A stretch of DNA of 15,320 nucleotides from Bacillota bacterium (lineage in GTDB: Bacteria; Bacillota; Clostridia; Tissierellales; Peptoniphilaceae): contig JAEXCD010000115.1 of the NCBI GenBank assembly GCA_023393715.1, positions 1 through 15,320 of the forward strand, read 5' to 3'. This document shows positions 5,556 to 13,076 of the stretch, piece by piece (within the stretch, counting starts at the first letter, position 1; each line of letters opens with the position of its first letter). The notes beneath the pieces are model-generated. The model searched no databases. It saw only the letters and a list, made by a program, of their open reading frames with translations, and was not told the DNA's origin. The position numbers were made by a program, and so were the translations under genes.

Positions 5556-7469
5556 ATGCAGAGAAACGATCAGGGATACGGCGAAAGCAATATTCGTGTA
5601 TTAGAGGGATTAGAAGCGGTTCGCGTGCGCCCGGGCATGTACATCGGCTCGACCGATGAGCGCGGGCTGCACCATTTGGTTTATGAGGTCGTCGACAATT
5701 CGATCGATGAAGCGCTGGCCGGACGATGCGATACCATCTCGGTCACAATCGGCAGGGACGGTTCGTGTACGGTAGAGGATAACGGCTCGGGTATTCCGGT
5801 TGAACTGCATCATCAGACGGGCAAATCGACATTGGAGACCGTGTTGACGATTCTTCACGCGGGCGGAAAATTTGATTCCCAGGCGTATCAGTTTTCGGGC
5901 GGTCTGCACGGCGTCGGCGTCTCCGTCGTCAATGCGCTGTCAAAGCAGATGGATGCCTATGTCTTCCGGGGCGGGAAAAAATATCACCAGTCCTTTGCCT
6001 ACGGGAAGACGACTTCGGAGCTGGAAGAGCTTGGAAAAACGTCAAAAAGAGGAACGCGAATTTCCTTTGTCCCGGATGATTCGATTTTTGAAACCGTCGA
6101 TTTTGATCGAAAGACTCTGGAGACGCGTTTTCGCGAAATGGCCTTTCTCAATGCGGGCATCAAGATTACGCTGAAGGACGAGCGAGACGGATTTGAAGAA
6201 ATCTTTCACTTTGAGGGCGGTATCGGGGAGTTCGTCAAATACCTGAATCGAAACAAAAATCCGCTTTTCCACGAGGTTCCGCATTTTACGGGAGAGAAGG
6301 AGGGCTGCATCGTCGATATTTCCTTCCAGTACACGGATTCGTACTCCGAAGTGGTCCTCGCCTTTGCCAATAATATCCTGACGCCGGAGGGCGGTACGCA
6401 TCTGACGGGCTTTCGTTCTGCGCTGACGAAAACGCTGAACGACTACGGTCGAAAATACAATATTATCAAAGAAAAGGAAGAAAACCTGTCCGGTGACGAC
6501 TCCCGTGAAGGAATTACCGCCGTCGTCTGCATCAAGCTGGAAAATCCGCAATTTGAGGGACAAACGAAAGCAAAGTTAGGAAACAGCGAGAGCCGCGGCA
6601 TCGTCGACGCCTTCTTTTCGGAGCAGCTGGAGACCTTTCTCGAGGAGAACCCGAAAATCGGCAAGCTCATCGTGGAAAAAGCGCTGAGTGCACAGCGCGC
6701 GCGCGAAGCGGCGCGAAAGGCACGGGACATTACGAGGAAGCGGTCGATTCTCGATAATACGACGCTTCCGGGGAAATTAGCGGACTGTCAGGAGACCAAT
6801 ACCGAGGTCAATGAAATATTCCTGGTCGAGGGAGATTCCGCCGGCGGTTCTGCAAAGAGCGGACGGGATAACCGCACACAGGCTATCCTTCCTCTTCGCG
6901 GCAAGATTTTGAATGTAGAGAAGGCGCGAATGGATCACATTCTGGGCTATAAGGAGATCAAGTCGATGATTACGGCCTTCGGTACGGGAATCGGCGAGGA
7001 TTTCAAGCTGTCGAAGCTTCGGTACGGAAAAATTATCATCATGACCGATGCCGATGTCGACGGCGCACACATTCGAACCCTTCTGCTGACCTTTTTCTAT
7101 CGCCACATGCGGCCGCTGATCGACGAGGGACATGTGTTTATCGCGCAGCCGCCGCTCTTCCGCATTACGCAGGGACACAAAGAGCGTTATGTATACGATG
7201 AGAAAGAATTGGAGCGGGTACTGGAAGACATTCCGGAGGGCAGCTACAAGCTCAATCGATACAAAGGTTTGGGTGAAATGAATGACGACCAGCTGTGGTC
7301 GACGACGATGGATCCGGATCATCGCGTATTGCTTCGCGTCTCGGTCGATCCCGAATCGACGAGCGTGGATGAAACATTCACCATGCTCATGGGCGATAAA
7401 GTAGCTCCGCGAAGAGCGTTTATTGAAGAAAATGCGCAATTCGCCAAGAACATCGATACCATCGGTTAA
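5556..7469 (+). CDS. gyrB: DNA gyrase subunit B
   Basis: GyrB is the ATPase subunit of the type II topoisomerase that introduces negative supercoils. The 637-residue length is the compact Gram-positive form with no large C-terminal insert. It shows the GHKL ATPase features EVVDNSIDEA (N48), EDNGSGIP (74-81) and GGLHGVGVSVVNALS (115-129), and the QTK loop (336-338). The TOPRIM domain has EGDSAGG (425-431), PLRGKILNVEK and DADVDGAHI (498-506). The C-terminus has YKGLGEMNDDQLW (569-581). The ATG at 5556 follows AAAGGA by 5 bases; an out-of-frame ATG lies at 5551. It is followed 14 bases later by gyrA, confirming gyrase rather than topoisomerase IV. Identification is certain. Confidence 0.99.
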   Translation: MQRNDQGYGESNIRVLEGLEAVRVRPGMYIGSTDERGLHHLVYEVVDNSIDEALAGRCDTISVTIGRDGSCTVEDNGSGIPVELHHQTGKSTLETVLTILHAGGKFDSQAYQFSGGLHGVGVSVVNALSKQMDAYVFRGGKKYHQSFAYGKTTSELEELGKTSKRGTRISFVPDDSIFETVDFDRKTLETRFREMAFLNAGIKITLKDERDGFEEIFHFEGGIGEFVKYLNRNKNPLFHEVPHFTGEKEGCIVDISFQYTDSYSEVVLAFANNILTPEGGTHLTGFRSALTKTLNDYGRKYNIIKEKEENLSGDDSREGITAVVCIKLENPQFEGQTKAKLGNSESRGIVDAFFSEQLETFLEENPKIGKLIVEKALSAQRAREAARKARDITRKRSILDNTTLPGKLADCQETNTEVNEIFLVEGDSAGGSAKSGRDNRTQAILPLRGKILNVEKARMDHILGYKEIKSMITAFGTGIGEDFKLSKLRYGKIIIMTDADVDGAHIRTLLLTFFYRHMRPLIDEGHVFIAQPPLFRITQGHKERYVYDEKELERVLEDIPEGSYKLNRYKGLGEMNDDQLWSTTMDPDHRVLLRVSVDPESTSVDETFTMLMGDKVAPRRAFIEENAQFAKNIDTIG

Positions 7470-7483
7470 GGAAGGATCCCTAT

Positions 7484-9925
7484 ATGACAGATCAGTTCCA
7501 GCACGATAAAAGTATATTACCTGTAGATATCGAGAAGGAGATGCGCAACGCGTATCTTGAATACTCGATGTCCGTTATTGTCGCACGAGCTCTGCCGGAT
7601 GTGCGCGACGGCCTCAAGCCGGTTCACCGGCGCATCCTCTATGGAATGAATTTACTCGGACTTACGCCGGACAAGCCGTACCGAAAATCGGCGCGTTTGG
7701 TCGGCGACGTCATGGGTCGATTTCATCCGCACGGCGATTCGGCGATTTACGATGCGGTCGTTCGCTTAGCGCAGCCGTTCAATACGCGCTACCTCCTGGC
7801 AGACGGACAGGGAAACTACGGTTCCATCGACGGAGACAGCGCTGCGGCGATGCGTTATACCGAAGTGCGTATGACGCGCCTCGCACAGGAAATGCTCCGC
7901 GATATCAACAAGAATACGGTTGATTTTCAACCGAACTTCGATGAAGAGGAAAAAGAACCGGTCGTTCTTCCCTCGCGTTTTCCGAATCTTTTGGTCAACG
8001 GCTCCGCGGGGATTGCCGTCGGTATGGCGACGAATATGGCACCGCACAATCTGGGTGAAGTCATTGACGGCTGTATTGCCTACATGGACGATCCGGAGAT
8101 CTCCTGTTCCGAGCTGATGAAATACATTCCGGGTCCGGATTTCCCGACCGGAGCGCACATCATGGGCACGTCGGAAATCAGAAATGCCTATGAAACGGGG
8201 CGCGGGAAAATTAAGCTTCGCGCCGTTGCCTCAATCGAAGAGTACCGCGGCAAAAATCGAATCGTGGTGACCGAGATCCCCTATCAGGTCAATAAGGCGA
8301 ATCTGATTATGAAAATTGCCGATCTGGTCAAGGAAAAGCGTCTGGAGGGAATTTCGGATATTCGCGACGATTCCAACCGAACGGGCATTCGCATTATCAT
8401 CGATTTGAAGCGCGATGCGATTCCGAAGGTGGTGCTCAACAATCTGTACGCACAGACGCAGATGGAGACGACGTTTGGCATCATCAATTTGGCGTTGGTC
8501 GACGGCGTTCCGAAGGTGCTGAAGCTCAAAGAGATGATTTCCCATTATGTGGCGCATCAGAAGGATGTGGTGACGCGCCGCACGCAATTTGACCTCGAAA
8601 AAGCGGAGGCGCGTGCGCACATCGTCGAGGGATTGCGGACTGCGCTCGATCACATCGAAGAGATTATCAAGGTCATCCGATCAAGCTACGATGATGCAGA
8701 GATTAAAGCCATTTTCCTGAAGCGCTTTGGATTGGACGACGTTCAGAGCCAGGCGATTTTGGATATGCGTCTGAAGCGGCTGTCCGGGTTGGAGCGCGAA
8801 AAACTGGATGCCGAGTACGAAGAGCTGTTAAAGCAGATTGCTCGCTTTAAGGAGATTTTGGGCAGTGTTCGCGTTCTGTACAGCGTCATCAAAGAGGAAA
8901 TGATCGAGCTTCGCGACCGCTTTTCCGACAAGCGCCGTTCGCAGATTATGCCTGCCGCTGATGAAATCAATGTAGAGGATCTGATCCAGGAGGAGCAGGT
9001 CATCGTTTCGCTGACGAAACGCGGCTACATTAAACGCCTTCCGGCCGACACGTACAAGGTGCAGAATCGCGGCGGTAAGGGCATTCGCGGAATGTCGACG
9101 AGAGAGGATGATTATGTGACCAATCTGTTCGTCGTTTCGTCTCACGATCAGCTGCTGTTCTTCACGAATCAGGGGCGCGTATACTCCCTGAAGGCGTATG
9201 AGATTCAGGAGGGCACTCGAACGGCGAAGGGACAGGCGATCATCAATTTGCTTCAGCTGTCGAACGGAGAATATGTCACGGCTATGTTCCCGCTGACCGA
9301 AATGAGCGAGGATTACTACCTCGTCATGGCGACGGAGCAGGGCATCATCAAAAAATGCTCGACGGAGAATTTCAGCAACATTCGCGCGAGCGGCGTGCGT
9401 GCCATTACGCTGGCCGATGAAGACAATCTCATCGCGGTGCGCATCGGCCGATCCGAGGACGAGGCGATGATGATTACGCGCAAGGGGATGTCCATTCGCT
9501 TCAATCTGAAGGATGTTCGTCCCATTGGGCGAACCGGAATGGGTGTGAAGGGAATTCGCCTGGAGCCGGACGACCGGGTCATTGATATGGATTTGGTATT
9601 GGATAACCGGTACCTTCTAGTCGTATCAGAGATGGGTTATGGAAAAAAGACGACGCTGAATCAGTATACCGTTCAGAATCGCGGCGGAAAGGGTCTGATT
9701 ACCTATCGAATCACGAAAAAAACAGGCTATGTCGTTTCAGCGATGTTTGTCCAGCGAGAGGATGAGATTATGCTGATCTCACAGACAGGAGATGTCATTC
9801 GTCTGGATGTGGGCTCCGTCTCGACGCTTGGACGCGGAACACAGGGCGTTAAGCTCAAGGAAGTCAAGTCCGATGAGGATCAGATTGTGGCCGTAGCAAA
9901 ATATATCGAATCAGAAGAGGAATGA
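7484..9925 (+). CDS. gyrA: DNA gyrase subunit A
   Basis: GyrA cuts and rejoins DNA in the gyrase A2B2 complex. The 813-residue product shows the breakage-reunion domain with the catalytic tyrosine in AAMRYTEVRM (Y125). The quinolone-resistance region is HPHGDSAIYD (81-90), where S86 and D90 match E. coli S83 and D87, both wild-type. The C-terminal wrapping domain has the GyrA box QNRGGKG at 527-533, which distinguishes GyrA from ParC. A second QNRGGKG occurs at 731-737, in a later blade. The ATG at 7484 follows AAGGAAGGA by about 7 bases. It is 14 bases after gyrB and only 9 bases before an anti-anti-sigma gene, so the regulatory module behind it probably shares the transcript. Identification is certain. 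Confidence 0.99.
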   Translation: MTDQFQHDKSILPVDIEKEMRNAYLEYSMSVIVARALPDVRDGLKPVHRRILYGMNLLGLTPDKPYRKSARLVGDVMGRFHPHGDSAIYDAVVRLAQPFNTRYLLADGQGNYGSIDGDSAAAMRYTEVRMTRLAQEMLRDINKNTVDFQPNFDEEEKEPVVLPSRFPNLLVNGSAGIAVGMATNMAPHNLGEVIDGCIAYMDDPEISCSELMKYIPGPDFPTGAHIMGTSEIRNAYETGRGKIKLRAVASIEEYRGKNRIVVTEIPYQVNKANLIMKIADLVKEKRLEGISDIRDDSNRTGIRIIIDLKRDAIPKVVLNNLYAQTQMETTFGIINLALVDGVPKVLKLKEMISHYVAHQKDVVTRRTQFDLEKAEARAHIVEGLRTALDHIEEIIKVIRSSYDDAEIKAIFLKRFGLDDVQSQAILDMRLKRLSGLEREKLDAEYEELLKQIARFKEILGSVRVLYSVIKEEMIELRDRFSDKRRSQIMPAADEINVEDLIQEEQVIVSLTKRGYIKRLPADTYKVQNRGGKGIRGMSTREDDYVTNLFVVSSHDQLLFFTNQGRVYSLKAYEIQEGTRTAKGQAIINLLQLSNGEYVTAMFPLTEMSEDYYLVMATEQGIIKKCSTENFSNIRASGVRAITLADEDNLIAVRIGRSEDEAMMITRKGMSIRFNLKDVRPIGRTGMGVKGIRLEPDDRVIDMDLVLDNRYLLVVSEMGYGKKTTLNQYTVQNRGGKGLITYRITKKTGYVVSAMFVQREDEIMLISQTGDVIRLDVGSVSTLGRGTQGVKLKEVKSDEDQIVAVAKYIESEEE

Positions 9926-9934
9926 GGAGCACAT

Positions 9935-10246
9935 ATGGCATTCTATATTGACTGTAACCAGGAGCAGGGTTTTCTTCAGGTCCGTTTGACGGGTGATCTG
10001 GACATCAATACCTCTCCGGAGCTGAAAAAAATTGTTTTGGATGAGTATCACAAGGAGCCTGCGCATATTATTTTTGATATGGAGAAGCTGGACTATCTCG
10101 ATTCGACGGGTCTTGGCGCATTGATTTCGATTTACAAAAATGCAAAGCAGGGAGAACACACCGTCACGGTCAAAAACGCTCGTCCTCAGATCAAGAAGCT
10201 CTTTGTCATTACGGAGCTCAATCACTTGTTTTTGATGGAGGATTAG
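9935..10246 (+). CDS. STAS-domain anti-sigma factor antagonist (RsbV/SpoIIAA-like)
   Basis: Proteins of this family bind an anti-sigma factor and so free a sigma factor; they are switched off by phosphorylation of a conserved serine. The 103 residues form a single STAS domain: VRLTGDLDINTSPELKK (residues 16-32), then IIFDMEKLDYLDSTGLGALI (45-64). DSTGLG contains the expected phospho-acceptor S57, followed by T58. The acceptor loop is intact, which contrasts with the degraded kinase domain of the next gene. The ATG follows GAGGAG by 5 bases and lies 9 bases after gyrA; the next gene starts one base after its stop. The family is clear. Whether it equals RsbV or SpoIIAA by descent cannot be decided from sequence alone, so no symbol is given. 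Confidence 0.92.
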   Translation: MAFYIDCNQEQGFLQVRLTGDLDINTSPELKKIVLDEYHKEPAHIIFDMEKLDYLDSTGLGALISIYKNAKQGEHTVTVKNARPQIKKLFVITELNHLFLMED

Positions 10247-10247
10247 C

Positions 10248-10589
10248 ATGGATCAGGTTCGATTAACGCTTCCGTCTAAACCGCAGTATGTGCAGACCCT
10301 TCGTCTGGTGACGGCCTCTGTGGCCAATTCGCTTCACTTCAACATCGAAGAGGTCGATGATTTGCGGGTGTGCGTCTCCGAAGCGGTAAATTATCTCTTG
10401 CCGTACAACGAGAAAATCGACGTAGTATTCGAGTTCGATTGCGGGGAATTGACGATTCATATTCTGGCCGCCTCATCGCATCCGAGCGACGATGATGACC
10501 TGCACCACATGATTTTGGAGTCGTTGTTGGACAGCGTAGATGAAAACGAAGATGAGATCGTATTAGTCAAAAAACATCGCGCGGAATAA
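10248..10589 (+). CDS. Degenerate SpoIIAB/RsbW-like anti-sigma factor (GHKL fold without clear ATP-binding boxes)
   Basis: The position between an anti-anti-sigma gene and a SigB/F-type sigma gene, and the N-terminal half (RLTLPSKPQYVQTLRLVTAS, then EEVDDLRVCVSEAVNYLL), mark this as a SpoIIAB/RsbW homologue, which binds sigma and normally phosphorylates the STAS partner. At 113 residues it is shorter than the usual 140-160. The catalytic glutamate is present in CVSEAVNYL (E45), but the N-box asparagine expected four residues on is Y49, with N48 shifted by one. The G1 box (DxGxG) is replaced by AASSHP (74-79). The glycine-rich G2 box and ATP lid are missing, giving an acidic DDDD stretch (81-84) and LHHMILESLLDSVDE. 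The end EIVLVKKH matches the family's last strand. Its ribosome binding site (GGAGGA) lies inside the STAS gene. It is probably an anti-sigma factor without kinase activity; that is inference. Confidence 0.78.
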   Translation: MDQVRLTLPSKPQYVQTLRLVTASVANSLHFNIEEVDDLRVCVSEAVNYLLPYNEKIDVVFEFDCGELTIHILAASSHPSDDDDLHHMILESLLDSVDENEDEIVLVKKHRAE

Positions 10590-10598
10590 GGAAATGCT

Positions 10599-11399
10599 AT
10601 GGCCAAGACCGATAAGCAGGATAAAAAAGATAGGATAAGGGAGCTTTTTCTCGAGCTTCAGCGGACGGGCGATCCGAAAATTCGGGAAAAGTTGATCACG
10701 GAACATCTTTATATTGCGGAAATACTGGCGAAAAAGTACATTAACCGCGGCATTGAATACGATGACCTCTTTCAGGTAGCTTCGATCGGATTGATTTATG
10801 CAATCGACCGGTATGACGTGCAAAAGGGCTATGAATTTTCGAGCTTTGCGACGCCAACGATTGTCGGCGAGCTCAAGCGCCATTTCCGCGACAAGGGCTG
10901 GGTGATTCGCGTTCCGCGCCGCATTCAGGAGCTGTCCAAAAAAGTGAATCAGGCGCGCAATACGCTGGCGCAGCAGCTGCAAAAGCAGCCGACGGTGGAT
11001 GATATCGCCGCCTATCTCGGAATCACCGCAGAAGAGGTGCTGGAAGCGATGGAAGCCTCAAAGGTTTATGCGCCGCAGTCGTTGGACAAAACCTTTGATA
11101 CGGACTCCGAGGATCGCGAAATCAATCTGGGCGATGTCATCGGTGCACCGGACGAGAATTTTGATGCGGTCGATTTTCAGGATCTCATGGACCGGACGAT
11201 GAAGAATCTCAACGAGCTGGAGAAAAAGATTCTACTGTACCGGTACTACGAAAAGAAAACGCAGATATCCATCGCCGAAGAGCTGAACGTATCGCAGATG
11301 ACGGTCTCGCGAATCGAAAAGAAGCTGATTCAGAAATTCCGGGACGAGCTGAATTTGAAGCCGGAGGATCTGGCCGGCAAGAGAAAGCGCTCCGTATGA
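10599..11399 (+). CDS. RNA polymerase sigma factor, SigB/SigF/SigG family
   Basis: This group 3 sigma-70 protein directs RNA polymerase to a special promoter set, usually for stress or sporulation, and is held by an anti-sigma factor. The 266 residues include region 2 core-binding (LAKKYINRGIEYDDLFQVAS, 43-62), regions 2.3-2.4 (YEFSSFATPTIVGELKRHFR and DKGWVIRVPRRIQEL, 78-112), region 3 with KQPTVDDIAAYLGITAEEV (129-147), and region 4 (LNELEKKILLYRYYEKKTQ, then the helix-turn-helix ISIAEELNVSQMTVSRIEKKL, 223-243). The element GWVIRVPRRIQEL is typical of the SigB/F/G subgroup. Length is normal. The ATG follows ATAAGGA by 6 bases and lies 9 bases after the anti-sigma gene. The same-order trio matches spoIIA and rsbVW-sigB operons. 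The subgroup is firm; the regulon is unknown, so no symbol is assigned. Confidence 0.93.
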   Translation: MAKTDKQDKKDRIRELFLELQRTGDPKIREKLITEHLYIAEILAKKYINRGIEYDDLFQVASIGLIYAIDRYDVQKGYEFSSFATPTIVGELKRHFRDKGWVIRVPRRIQELSKKVNQARNTLAQQLQKQPTVDDIAAYLGITAEEVLEAMEASKVYAPQSLDKTFDTDSEDREINLGDVIGAPDENFDAVDFQDLMDRTMKNLNELEKKILLYRYYEKKTQISIAEELNVSQMTVSRIEKKLIQKFRDELNLKPEDLAGKRKRSV

Positions 11400-11413
11400 C
11401 GGGGAAGGATATC

Positions 11414-12571
11414 ATGAACAAACACACTGCACACGACGAATCTCAGGAGCTGTGGGATTTGTATGACCGGGAACAGCGGTATCTGGGAACGCATCGAAGA
11501 GGAGTGCCTCTTCCGGAGGGTGCGTATCACCACACCGTTTGTATTTTTACGATGAATTCGCAAAACGAGCTGCTGTTGACGCGCCGCGCCGAAGGAAAGT
11601 CCTTCGCGGGGCAGTGGGAGGTGACGGCGGGCTCCGTATTGTCCGGAGAAACGGTATTGCAGGCGGCAGTGCGTGAATTAGCCGAAGAAACGGGTATTCA
11701 TTGCCGTGAAGAGGATTTGCGCTGCCTGGATTGTTTCTTTTCCGAGCGGGCGTCCTTTTGGATGACGTGCTTCTTTCTGAAAAAGGATGTGCCGGAAGGC
11801 GGTATCCGCCTTCAGCCCGGAGAGACCTCGGCGTATCGGTGGGTGCGCTGGCATATCGATTTACTGAGAGACGCTTCGATTGCAGAGCCGGTGCGCGTTC
11901 GGCTGGCGATGTTTTTTCGCGAATTGCAAAGCTTCACACAGCTCGAGGAGCAGCGGCTGAAGCCGTGGCTCGATTGGGCGAAGGAGCTGCAAAGCCTGGC
12001 GCAGCAGGGGATCGAATATACAAAGGATCCCTATGACCGGGAGCGCTTTGAGCGCCTTTCGGAAATTGCACGGGAGATGGTGAGCTTAAAAACCGGAATT
12101 TCGACGGAAAAATTAGTGGGCTTATTTTCAAATGAGACGGGCTATCAGACGCCTAAGGTTGAAACGAGAGCCTGTGTTTTCCGGGGAAGGAAGATTCTTT
12201 TGGTGCAGGAGCGCGCTTCCCGGCGCTGGTCGATGCCGGGCGGCTGGTGCGATATCGGTATCGGCATCGGTGAGAACTGTGTTAAAGAATGCCGGGAGGA
12301 GGCCGGGCTCGATGTGCGCGCAATTCGTGTGCTGGCGCTTGAAAACCGGTCCGCACACGATTATACGCCGTATCCGTATGAAGTGTTGAAGTGCTATGTT
12401 CTGTGTGAAGAGCTCGGAGGAGCCTTTCAGGAGAATATTGAAACGACAGATGCGCAATTTTTCTCTTTGGATGAGCTGCCGCCGCTTTCGCTCGACCGCA
12501 TAACGCGCCGTTCGGTAGAGCAGTGTTTTATTATGGCACAGCATCCCGAACGGCAAACCCTATTTGATTGA
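11414..12571 (+). CDS. Double Nudix hydrolase (two fused Nudix domains)
   Basis: Nudix enzymes hydrolyse nucleoside diphosphates linked to another group. Two domains are fused. Domain 1 (about 1-170) resembles the isopentenyl-diphosphate-isomerase-like/YfcD group (LWDLYDREQRYLGTHRRG, then LPEGAYHHTVCIF) and has a complete Nudix box at 73-95 (GSVLSGE...RELAEETGI). Domain 2 (about 185-385) begins with a helical segment like the NUDIX_N domain of YjhB-type hydrolases (WAKELQSLAQQGIEYTKDPYDRERF with TPKVETRACVF). Its Nudix box at 277-299 (GWCDIG...KECREEAGL) keeps the metal-binding glutamates but has Ile283 for the first box Glu and Lys291 for Arg. I chose ATG 11414 because AAGGAT lies just upstream; ATG 11396, overlapping the sigma stop as ATGA, would add six residues. 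Substrates are unknown; ADP-ribose or CDP-alcohols are possible for domain 2. Confidence 0.88.
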   Translation: MNKHTAHDESQELWDLYDREQRYLGTHRRGVPLPEGAYHHTVCIFTMNSQNELLLTRRAEGKSFAGQWEVTAGSVLSGETVLQAAVRELAEETGIHCREEDLRCLDCFFSERASFWMTCFFLKKDVPEGGIRLQPGETSAYRWVRWHIDLLRDASIAEPVRVRLAMFFRELQSFTQLEEQRLKPWLDWAKELQSLAQQGIEYTKDPYDRERFERLSEIAREMVSLKTGISTEKLVGLFSNETGYQTPKVETRACVFRGRKILLVQERASRRWSMPGGWCDIGIGIGENCVKECREEAGLDVRAIRVLALENRSAHDYTPYPYEVLKCYVLCEELGGAFQENIETTDAQFFSLDELPPLSLDRITRRSVEQCFIMAQHPERQTLFD

Positions 12572-12582
12572 GGAGGACTGCG

Positions 12583-12855
12583 ATGAATTTTGAATTGAGA
12601 GAAGACGGCTACTACGTGCCGGATGAAAACGGCGAAACCGTCGGCGTGATTAATTGGGAGTATAACGAAGAAGGAGATATGGTCATCACGCACACGATCG
12701 TATCGGACAAACTTCGGGGCATGGGCGCCGGGATGAAGCTGCTGAACAAGGCCGTTGAGTACGCTAAGGAGAACAACCTTAAGATTGTTCCGGTTTGTTC
12801 CTTTGCCGTGAAGCGCATTACGGAAATCGAGGGCGCCGAGGCGCTTTTAAGGTGA
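12583..12855 (+). CDS. Small GNAT-family N-acetyltransferase (YjdJ/COG2388-like)
   Basis: This 90-residue protein matches the short acetyltransferase group that keeps only the acetyl-CoA-binding core. Visible features are NGETVGVINWEYNEEGDMVITHTIVSD (about 16-42), the acetyl-CoA loop LRGMGAGMKLLNKAVEYAKE (44-63; R/Q-x-x-G-x-G/A type), and NNLKIVPVCSFAVK (64-77), where a cysteine in VPVCSF is a family hallmark. The acceptor is unknown; small-molecule or protein amines are typical. The ATG at 12583 follows GAGGAGGACT by 3-6 bases. A TTG at 12568 overlapping the Nudix stop is unlikely, since it lies inside this ribosome binding site. It is the last gene before the terminator at 12997. The stop sits within a TTTTAAGGT motif repeated downstream, so a recently altered C-terminus is possible. 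Confidence 0.87.
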   Translation: MNFELREDGYYVPDENGETVGVINWEYNEEGDMVITHTIVSDKLRGMGAGMKLLNKAVEYAKENNLKIVPVCSFAVKRITEIEGAEALLR

Positions 12856-12970
12856 CCGTGCGTTCGAGGGTCGCCCGGGGAAAAGAGCGGTGCTCCTTCG
12901 GCAGGTCTTTGACAGGCTCTAAGGTGCCAAAGGCGGTAGATTTTAAGGTAGCGCATTTTAAGGTACCAAA
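12845..12970 (+). repeat. Short direct repeats TTTTAAGGT and AAGGTRCCAAA
   Basis: TTTTAAGGT occurs at 12845-12853, 12941-12949 and 12956-12964. AAGGTGCCAAA (12921-12931) and AAGGTACCAAA (12960-12970) differ by one base. The first copy covers the GNAT stop codon. They lie in the space between the GNAT gene and its terminator, where I see no gene. They may be remnants of small duplications. Confidence 0.5.
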
Positions 12971-12996
12971 ACAGAATGTTTTTCAGAACGCAGAAA

Positions 12997-13027
12997 AGGA
13001 TCCGAACATTCGGATCCTCTTCTTTTT
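12997..13027 (+). terminator. Rho-independent terminator ending the dnaN-to-GNAT gene run
   Basis: Arms AGGATCCGAA (12997-13006) and TTCGGATCCT (13009-13018) are perfect complements. With a realistic 4-6 base loop the stem is 8-9 bp. It is followed by CTCTTCTTTTT. It lies about 140 bases after the GNAT stop and 50 bases before the end of the convergent rhodanese gene, and may also act weakly leftward (AAAA upstream of the stem). Confidence 0.88.
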
Positions 13028-13076
13028 ATGAAGATCGTCTTTTTGCGACAGCAGGGGTTCTGTTTTACAAAGAAGA

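Noticed and set aside
7724..7753. Quinolone-resistance change in gyrA
   Set aside because: The region reads HPHGDSAIYD, with Ser and Asp at the two main resistance positions, so it is wild-type there.
9671..9694. Second QNRGGKG motif in gyrA as evidence of an internal duplication or chimera
   Set aside because: GyrA wrapping domains consist of repeated blades, and a degenerate box-like motif in a late blade is normal in Bacillota GyrA.
12568..12582. TTG start for the GNAT gene overlapping the Nudix stop
   Set aside because: The five extra codons are themselves the GAGGAGG ribosome binding site of the ATG at 12583.
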